Assembly (NCBI GenBank): GCA_024680445.1 | Contig: JAILCJ010000021.1 | Coordinates: 1-10,460 of the forward strand | DNA: 10,460 bases | Direction: 5' to 3' | Source of the DNA: Campylobacter sp. | GTDB lineage: Bacteria > Campylobacterota > Campylobacteria > Campylobacterales > Campylobacteraceae | Part shown: piece after piece, positions 5,658-10,460 of the stretch | Position numbering within the stretch: position 1 is the first letter of the stretch | Layout of the letters: each line of letters begins with the position of its first letter | Notes under the pieces: generated by a model | Database searches by the model: none | Seen by the model: only the letters and a program-made list of their open reading frames with translations | Told to the model about the DNA's origin: nothing | Translations under genes and position numbers: made by a program

Positions 5658-7361
5658 TTAGTTAAATCCAACCTTTTTTTCACCGCCAAATGCAGAGTTT
5701 AGCTCTGTGTCTATGTTTGCTTTAAAATCCTCGAAAGTAAAAATTCCGTCTTCTTTTGTTGCAACTTTAAGTGCGGTATTTTTAAGGACAAGCATTATCT
5801 GACCGCCACTTAGATTGTAATTTGCAAGTTTTTCTATCATAAAACCGTCTTCATAACACGCATTTTCAGGCAAAACTTTACGCCAAATAGCAAGACGTGC
5901 GGCAAAATCAGGCTTTTTAAATTCGATTTTATAATCAAATCTTCTAGAAAAAGCTCCGTCAAAACTTTGCAAAAAATTTGTTGTAGCAACCAAAACGCCT
6001 TCAAATCTTTCGATTTGCTCCAAAAATATATTTTGCATTTGATTATGCATTTTATCCACGCTGTCGCCACCCTCGACTCTGGTGCTTAAAAACTGATCGG
6101 CTTCGTTTAGTAAAAGTAGTGGTTCGCTCTTGCTTTTTTTGCAAATTTCTTTATAACTATCAAAAATTTTTCTTACATTTTGCTCGCTTTCGCCAACATA
6201 TTTGCTTAAAATTTTAGAACAGTCAAAGCTCAAAACCGCCTTTTTTAGGCTCTTTGCAAGGCTTAAAGCACTCATGGTTTTACCGGTGCCCGGCTCTCCG
6301 TAAAAAATAATTTTAGCATCTATGCCTTTGCGATTTTTTATCCCCCAGCTAGAAAGTCTAGATAAAACTTTTCTATCAACTTGCTTTAAAATTTGTTCTA
6401 AAAGTTCTTTGGTTTTATCGTTTAAAACCACATCATTTATATCCGTTCTTGGCTCGATAAGCTCAAAAATTTCTTGTTCTTTAACCAAATTTTCAAGCTT
6501 GATTTTGCCAGAAGTGTTTGCATTTTGGTGCATGATCTCATCTAAAATTTCATCTTTTATAAAAAATCTCTGCACTATATCATCATTTTTAAAAATTTCA
6601 TCATAATCTATTAGTTCAAGTAATTTTGAACCCTCGGCAAGACAAAATTTCAAACTCGCCTTTTCAAATTCATTATCACTTATGAGTTTTATAAGATTTT
6701 CGCTTTCGCCTATGCTCGTTTCTTCATCAAGAAATTCTTGCTTTAAAAGTGCCAAAAATATTATCTGCTCTTTTTCATTTAAGCTATTTTCCTTCATTAT
6801 TTTTTCGATTTTTGGCTGATTTTTACTTAATGCTAGACGAGATTTTATATACTTTTCGCACTCGCAAATTTGATCGTTTAGCAACTCTTTGGCTTTTTTA
6901 GCACCTAGCATTGACTTTTTTTCGTAAAGATAAACCCGAAAAAACTGATCTTTTAAATACTCATAACGCTCATTATATGGGCTAGGGTCTAAAAATTTTA
7001 TCTCCTCCACCCCATTTTGAAGCAAATTTAACAAATTTTGCGTTGGCATAACTTCGGCATGAAGCAAACTTAACAAATTTTCATTTATAGATAAAATTTT
7101 TGATGAACTAAGACAAACTGCGATCCAGCCGTTGTCTATGAGATTTTTAATCTTTTCAAGATAGTTAAGATGAGTAAATTTTTCTTTACCCAAATGCGTA
7201 GTTAACTCAAAAACGCCAACCGCTCCAACGCCATTTAGTACATAAAGTTCGCAAATTTGTTGTAAGATAGCAAGTTCGCTTTCATCTGCTCCGATAGCCT
7301 TAGCTACAGCACTATTTTTAGCATCTTCGCCTAAAAATTCAGCCAGATAATCACTTCTCAC
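5658..7361 (-). CDS. AAA+ ATPase (classical AAA clade) with an unrecognised N-terminal half
   Basis: The function is unknown. Counting residues from an alternative TTG start at 7367 (569 aa), the C-terminal part about 320-555 is one AAA module: Walker A GEPGTGKT (357-364), a pore-loop/second-region block SKYVGESEQNVRKIF (388-402) like that of Cdc48/katanin/FtsH proteins, Walker B LLLLNEAD (417-424), sensor 1 ATTN (461-464), the arginine-finger block SRRFD (474-478) and a sensor-2-type LSGGQI (519-524). The Walker B aspartate is replaced by Asn421, while catalytic Glu422 is kept. Residues 1-310 are mainly helical and charged, with no signal peptide or membrane segment, and I do not recognise them. 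The start is non-ATG: AAAAGG lies 9 nt before a GTG at 7361 and only 3 nt before the TTG at 7367, so I prefer GTG. Either start lies inside the acyl-CoA synthetase gene. A similar protein is, I think, present in C. jejuni (Cj0377), from memory only. Confidence 0.85.
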   Translation of the reverse strand: MRSDYLAEFLGEDAKNSAVAKAIGADESELAILQQICELYVLNGVGAVGVFELTTHLGKEKFTHLNYLEKIKNLIDNGWIAVCLSSSKILSINENLLSLLHAEVMPTQNLLNLLQNGVEEIKFLDPSPYNERYEYLKDQFFRVYLYEKKSMLGAKKAKELLNDQICECEKYIKSRLALSKNQPKIEKIMKENSLNEKEQIIFLALLKQEFLDEETSIGESENLIKLISDNEFEKASLKFCLAEGSKLLELIDYDEIFKNDDIVQRFFIKDEILDEIMHQNANTSGKIKLENLVKEQEIFELIEPRTDINDVVLNDKTKELLEQILKQVDRKVLSRLSSWGIKNRKGIDAKIIFYGEPGTGKTMSALSLAKSLKKAVLSFDCSKILSKYVGESEQNVRKIFDSYKEICKKSKSEPLLLLNEADQFLSTRVEGGDSVDKMHNQMQNIFLEQIERFEGVLVATTNFLQSFDGAFSRRFDYKIEFKKPDFAARLAIWRKVLPENACYEDGFMIEKLANYNLSGGQIMLVLKNTALKVATKEDGIFTFEDFKANIDTELNSAFGGEKKVGFN

Positions 7362-8958
7362 TATCAATGACCTTTTGCAAATTTTCTTTTAAAACTCGCT
7401 TTAAAACCTTGCCAGTAGCATTACGTGGCAACTCGTCAACAAAGTGTATGACCTTTGGAATTTTATAATTTGCAAGGTGTTTTTTAAGATAAACTCTAAG
7501 CTCTTTTTCTTGTATATTTTGATCTTCTTTTAATTGAACAAATGCCACAACTTCTTCGTCTGCGAATTCATCTTTTATACCTATAACAGCACAAGCTTCG
7601 ATGGCTTCTAGCTTATAAATAATTTCTTCTATCTCTCTTGGATAGATATTTATACCCTTTGAAATGATAAGGTCTTTTTTGCGATCGACTATATAAATAT
7701 AACCTTCTTCATCAACTTTACCCAAATCGCCAGTTTTTAACCAGCCATTTACTATGGTTTCATCATTTATGCCAAGATAACCTTTCATGACACAATCGCC
7801 CTTGACTATTATCTCGCCGACCTCGCCGATTTTAAGTTCGACCATTTCTTCATCAACGATTTTTATCTCATAGCCTTCAAGCGGAAGTCCGACACTTAAA
7901 AGTTTCTTTTTCTCGAACAAATTTGATGAAACTATCGGTGAACACTCGCTAAGTCCATAACCTTCTATCAAATGAGCTCTCGGAAATTTGATTTTAAATT
8001 CGTCTATGGTTTGTTGGGCAAGCGGAGCTGCTCCGCTAACAAAAATGCGGATATGATTAAACCAGCGAAAATACCAAGGAATTTTTGCCTTGCCAAGTGC
8101 GGTATATATAGATGGCACGCCCAAAAACACGGTTGCCCTTTTCAAAAGTGCTTGTTTTAGAACATTTGAGAAAGGAAAAACAGACTTTATAACTATGATA
8201 GAAGCGGTATTATAAAGAGGCAAAAGTATCATTGCCGTAAGCGTAAAGCTATGAAACATGGGCAAGAAAACTAAAAATTTATCCTTTGGCACGACACTGA
8301 ATCTATCCGAAGTTGCTTGGAGATTCGATAAAATATTTCGGTAGCGAATCATCGCCCCTTTTGGCTTGCCGGTAGTACCGCTGGTATAAATGATATGCAC
8401 AAGATCTTCAAGTCCGGGTTGTTGCGTAACTTCTGGCAAATGCAAACAGGTCAAAGCCTCATCAAAACTAACATCTTTTTCAAGATTCAAATTTGAATCA
8501 AGATACACGCTCTCGCCAGTTTCATCTTTTTGAATTTTATGCTTTTTGACCGTCGGACTTTGCCCTATCCAAATAATTTTTTCAAGCGGGACAGAATCTA
8601 TATTTTTTAACTCTTTGTCAAGGCCAACAGAGGCGATTAAAATTTTTGATTTGGAATTTGTAAGGATGTATTCTATCTCATCAAATTTCAAAAAAGTATT
8701 CATAGGCACGGCTATGGCACCAAGGGAGGTAATGGCTAGATAGCTAATAACAAATTCGCTTGAATTTGAAACTAGCATAGCCACCTTATCACCAAAATGC
8801 ACATTGCTATTTTGCAAAAATGCCGCTATGGCATCGACTTTTTGTTTTAATTCGCGATAAGAAATTTTTATTTTATCTTCATAAATAGCTGTGGCATTTG
8901 GACTTTTAGTAGCTTTTTCAGATAAATTTTCATATAAATTTTGATAAGGGTATTGCAT
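7351..8958 (-). CDS. Long-chain fatty acyl-CoA synthetase (AMP-forming), FadD-like
   Basis: This adenylate-forming enzyme probably activates free fatty acids to acyl-CoA through an acyl-AMP intermediate, at the inner face of the cytoplasmic membrane. The 535 residues span the whole family fold. The ATP loop is YTSGTTGKPKGA (191-202), followed by FLPMFHSFTL (231-240), the A5 motif GYGLSECSP (333-341), TGD (409-411) and the hinge DRKKD (425-429) before LIISKGINIYPREIE (430-444). The C-terminal PRNATGKVLK has the catalytic Lys517. Acyl chain preference cannot be read from the sequence, and other carboxylic acid CoA ligases are possible. The neighbouring FadL channel 8 bp upstream supports a long-chain substrate. 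The ribosome binding site TAGGTG overlaps the upstream stop codon, and the end of this gene overlaps the AAA ATPase start by 11-17 bp. Confidence 0.9.
   Translation of the reverse strand: MQYPYQNLYENLSEKATKSPNATAIYEDKIKISYRELKQKVDAIAAFLQNSNVHFGDKVAMLVSNSSEFVISYLAITSLGAIAVPMNTFLKFDEIEYILTNSKSKILIASVGLDKELKNIDSVPLEKIIWIGQSPTVKKHKIQKDETGESVYLDSNLNLEKDVSFDEALTCLHLPEVTQQPGLEDLVHIIYTSGTTGKPKGAMIRYRNILSNLQATSDRFSVVPKDKFLVFLPMFHSFTLTAMILLPLYNTASIIVIKSVFPFSNVLKQALLKRATVFLGVPSIYTALGKAKIPWYFRWFNHIRIFVSGAAPLAQQTIDEFKIKFPRAHLIEGYGLSECSPIVSSNLFEKKKLLSVGLPLEGYEIKIVDEEMVELKIGEVGEIIVKGDCVMKGYLGINDETIVNGWLKTGDLGKVDEEGYIYIVDRKKDLIISKGINIYPREIEEIIYKLEAIEACAVIGIKDEFADEEVVAFVQLKEDQNIQEKELRVYLKKHLANYKIPKVIHFVDELPRNATGKVLKRVLKENLQKVIDSEK
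7371..7376 (-). promoter_or_regulatory. Ribosome binding site for the AAA ATPase inside the upstream gene
   Basis: AAAAGG on the minus strand lies within the last codons of the acyl-CoA synthetase gene. The 9-nt spacing to GTG (7361) is better than the 3 nt to TTG (7367), which is why I favour the shorter protein. No ATG is available nearby. Confidence 0.55.
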
Positions 8959-8966
8959 TTTTACAC

Positions 8967-10226
8967 CTAAAATCTACATTTTAAACCCATTGCAAGTATC
9001 CAAATTCTTGCATTTTCATACTCGCCGGGTTGATAGTATAAAGTTGGAACAAGAACATTTTTACTAGCAAGCATAGGCACCTCGGCTCTTACAGCCCTTC
9101 TGTCTTGATAAAATCCACTAAAAGTTAATTCAAAATTTTCATTAAATTTATAATTTGCACCAGCCGAATACGCATAAGTTTTAGTGTCTGGCAACTCAAA
9201 ACCTCTTGATTTATCATTTTTAGCAGCGGATTGGTCATAGGCAAAAGAGCCCATCAATCGCCATTTGTTATTGATATTATGAGCTACACCTATACGATAT
9301 GCGTTTGTATCTCGGTAATTTCTTACGACTGGATCGTCAAAAAGTGCTTTAAATAGAGGATTTGGTTTTGGATTTGCATAGTCAAAATCCCAACCATTAA
9401 AATCAGACCACCAAGTCCTATCGTAAGCTAGCATAAATGTTGTATTGTTAAATTTATACGAAGCACCAAGAGTTAAACTAGCTGGCAAAGGGATAGTTGT
9501 TTTAACATCGCCGTTATAGCCAAGATATTGAGCAACCATAGGGTTATTTGTTTCAACATCTGCCGTGCCTTTTAAGGTCATATCAACCTTTGAACGATAA
9601 GTAGCGGCAAAACGCAAATTTTCTGTCGCTCTATATGTCGCAGCAAGGTTATAACCAAAGTCCAAACTATCGCCCTTGATAACACGTTCACCAGCACCAT
9701 AAAGCTCATTTGAAACCTTACCTTTTATATATACAGCCCTTATGCCGGCTCCCACAGAAAATGAATCGCTTATTTGATAAGCAAGGGTAGGATTTAACTC
9801 AATGACTTTAAATTTGAAATGTTTGGTTGAAAATGTAGGGTCATAATCGTTCCAGCTTATGCCAACGGCTGCAGGCACGGTAAGACTAAAACCAAAACGA
9901 AGATTATCATCTAAAAACGCAGGCGAAACATAATGCATGGTAGAAGCTGCTGTGTTGAAAGGATTTGATTTGTACGAAACACCGTTATCGCCGTTAAATT
10001 TGATAGGATCTATATGAAACCAAACCAAAGTATTTTCAAAATAATGCTTAGTTGCGTCAAGATCGACCATATTTGCAGGGTTGTAATACGCCGCGTCAGG
10101 ACCAAAACTAGTTGCTATATTTGTACTTAAAAGTGCCAAAGCATCAGTACTTTGTTCGTGGATAGCATAACCTGCACCAAATAAATTACATGCCAAAAAC
10201 AAGCTTGCACCAAGTTTTTTTATCAT
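8967..10226 (-). CDS. Outer membrane fatty acid transporter, OmpP1/FadL/TodX family
   Basis: This is a beta-barrel channel for long-chain fatty acids or other hydrophobic compounds in the outer membrane. I choose the ATG at 10226 (419 residues) because TAAGG lies 7 nt upstream; a GTG two codons earlier touches that site. A signal peptide (MIKKLGASLFLACNLFGA) is followed by GYAIHEQSTDALALLS and FGPDAAYYNPANMVDL, the FadL N-terminal hatch pattern with its NPA motif (49-51). Later family blocks are LPASLTLGASYKF (247-259), AYDRTWWSDF (267-276) and alternating barrel strands. The last residue is Phe in MGLKCRF, the expected C-terminal signal for barrel assembly. E. coli FadL is 446 residues, so this one is slightly short. 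TodX-type aromatic transport is an alternative, but the downstream acyl-CoA synthetase favours fatty acids. Confidence 0.92.
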   Translation of the reverse strand: MIKKLGASLFLACNLFGAGYAIHEQSTDALALLSTNIATSFGPDAAYYNPANMVDLDATKHYFENTLVWFHIDPIKFNGDNGVSYKSNPFNTAASTMHYVSPAFLDDNLRFGFSLTVPAAVGISWNDYDPTFSTKHFKFKVIELNPTLAYQISDSFSVGAGIRAVYIKGKVSNELYGAGERVIKGDSLDFGYNLAATYRATENLRFAATYRSKVDMTLKGTADVETNNPMVAQYLGYNGDVKTTIPLPASLTLGASYKFNNTTFMLAYDRTWWSDFNGWDFDYANPKPNPLFKALFDDPVVRNYRDTNAYRIGVAHNINNKWRLMGSFAYDQSAAKNDKSRGFELPDTKTYAYSAGANYKFNENFELTFSGFYQDRRAVRAEVPMLASKNVLVPTLYYQPGEYENARIWILAMGLKCRF

Positions 10227-10233
10227 AATCACA

Positions 10234-10238
10234 CCTTA
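10234..10238 (-). promoter_or_regulatory. Ribosome binding site that fixes the FadL start
   Basis: TAAGG on the minus strand is 7 nt from the ATG at 10226 and only 1 nt from the alternative GTG at 10232, so the ATG is favoured. Confidence 0.7.
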
Positions 10239-10247
10239 ATTGAGTTT

Positions 10248-10318
10248 GTAAATTTAAAATTTCATTTTATTTTTGCAAATTTTTATAATCAAATTTCAAG
10301 CAAAAATTTTAAATTTAC
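10248..10318. repeat. Perfect 15-bp inverted repeat upstream of the FadL gene
   Basis: GTAAATTTAAAATTT (10248-10262) is the exact reverse complement of 10304-10318. A smaller inverted pair is nested inside it, TTTTTGC (10270-10276) with GCAAAAA (10300-10306). The right arm directly follows a stop codon of a possible minus-strand gene at the window edge, and the loop carries the candidate FadL -10. It may be a terminator for that gene, an operator, or chance in AT-rich DNA. Confidence 0.5.
10282..10287 (-). promoter_or_regulatory. Candidate -10 box for the FadL/acyl-CoA synthetase/AAA operon
   Basis: TATAAA on the minus strand, in the context TTTGATTATAAAAATT, would start transcription near 10275 and give a leader of about 49 nt. 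It lies in the loop of the inverted repeat at 10248-10318. Such AT-rich DNA gives many chance matches. Confidence 0.35.
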
Positions 10319-10459
10319 TCACAGCTCGTTTAAAAATATTTTAATTCTGTTTTTAGAATCATAAAATTTTATTTGCTTTTCACAAAGTGTATATTTTATT
10401 GTATTATTTCTTATATTTTGCTCATATCCGCAATTATTTTTTATCAAATTTTTGCCACC
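10319..10459 (-). CDS. Possible C-terminal end of a gene running off the window (hypothetical)
   Basis: On the minus strand a frame is open from the window edge for 46 codons and ends in TGA at 10321-10319. The peptide ends in YDSKNRIKIFLNEL and is rich in Lys, Asn and Ile. I do not recognise a family. By eye its G+C is lower than that of the other genes here, so it may be ordinary AT-rich spacer that happens to lack stops, or a gene of unusual composition. The adjacent inverted repeat could serve as its terminator. Sequence to the right of the window is needed to decide. Confidence 0.35.
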   Translation of the reverse strand, partial: GGKNLIKNNCGYEQNIRNNTIKYTLCEKQIKFYDSKNRIKIFLNEL

Positions 10460-10460
10460 A

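Noticed and set aside
5672..5680. A7 tract near the 3' end of the AAA ATPase gene as a phase-variation switch
   Set aside because: Slippage would change only the last few residues, and the tract is short for this role.
1..10460. tRNA, rRNA, CRISPR arrays, insertion sequences, prophage or integrase genes
   Set aside because: No cloverleaf, regularly spaced repeat array, transposase, integrase or terminal inverted repeat pair was seen anywhere in the window.

Overview
The window looks like chromosomal core DNA from an epsilonproteobacterium, most likely a Campylobacter of the C. concisus/C. mucosalis type. Evidence: low-to-middling G+C judged by eye, AT-rich intergenic DNA with repeated copies of TCAAATTTGA, AAGGA-type ribosome binding sites with A-rich spacers, and the gene order SurA-like chaperone / gltX / malic enzyme / upp. 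From memory this order matches C. jejuni Cj1289-Cj1288c-Cj1287c-Cj1286c, including the divergent orientation of the chaperone. The species call is an inference.

Layout. Bases 68-1587 (minus) hold a three-gene operon: a secreted SurA-like chaperone, then moaD overlapping it by 4 bp, then moaE 18 bp on. MoaD and MoaE together form molybdopterin synthase. Divergently, bases 1661-4300 (plus) encode glutamyl-tRNA synthetase and a short malic enzyme that converts malate to pyruvate; two -10 boxes of opposite orientation sit 7 bp apart in the shared upstream region. A hairpin ends this unit, followed by upp (uracil salvage, 4381-5007) and luxS (AI-2 synthesis and S-ribosylhomocysteine recycling, 5127-5627). 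The upp-luxS gap holds a 12-nt inverted repeat. luxS ends against a hairpin shared with the convergent unit that follows.

Bases 5658-10226 (minus) form a tight operon: a FadL-type outer membrane fatty acid channel, a long-chain acyl-CoA synthetase 8 bp downstream, and a 567-residue AAA+ ATPase whose start lies inside the end of the synthetase gene. The first two make a plausible route for capture and activation of external fatty acids. The ATPase has a fully recognisable AAA module, except for Asn in place of the Walker B Asp, fused to an N-terminal half I do not recognise. This operon is the most interesting part of the window. The right edge (10233-10460) holds an AT-rich leader with a perfect 15-bp inverted repeat and possibly the last 46 codons of another minus-strand gene.

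I see no tRNA, rRNA, CRISPR array, insertion sequence or prophage signal, and no gene-free stretch longer than about 230 bases. Most of the window is conserved housekeeping sequence. I do not claim a new system with confidence; the FadL/acyl-CoA synthetase/AAA operon is the best candidate for follow-up.
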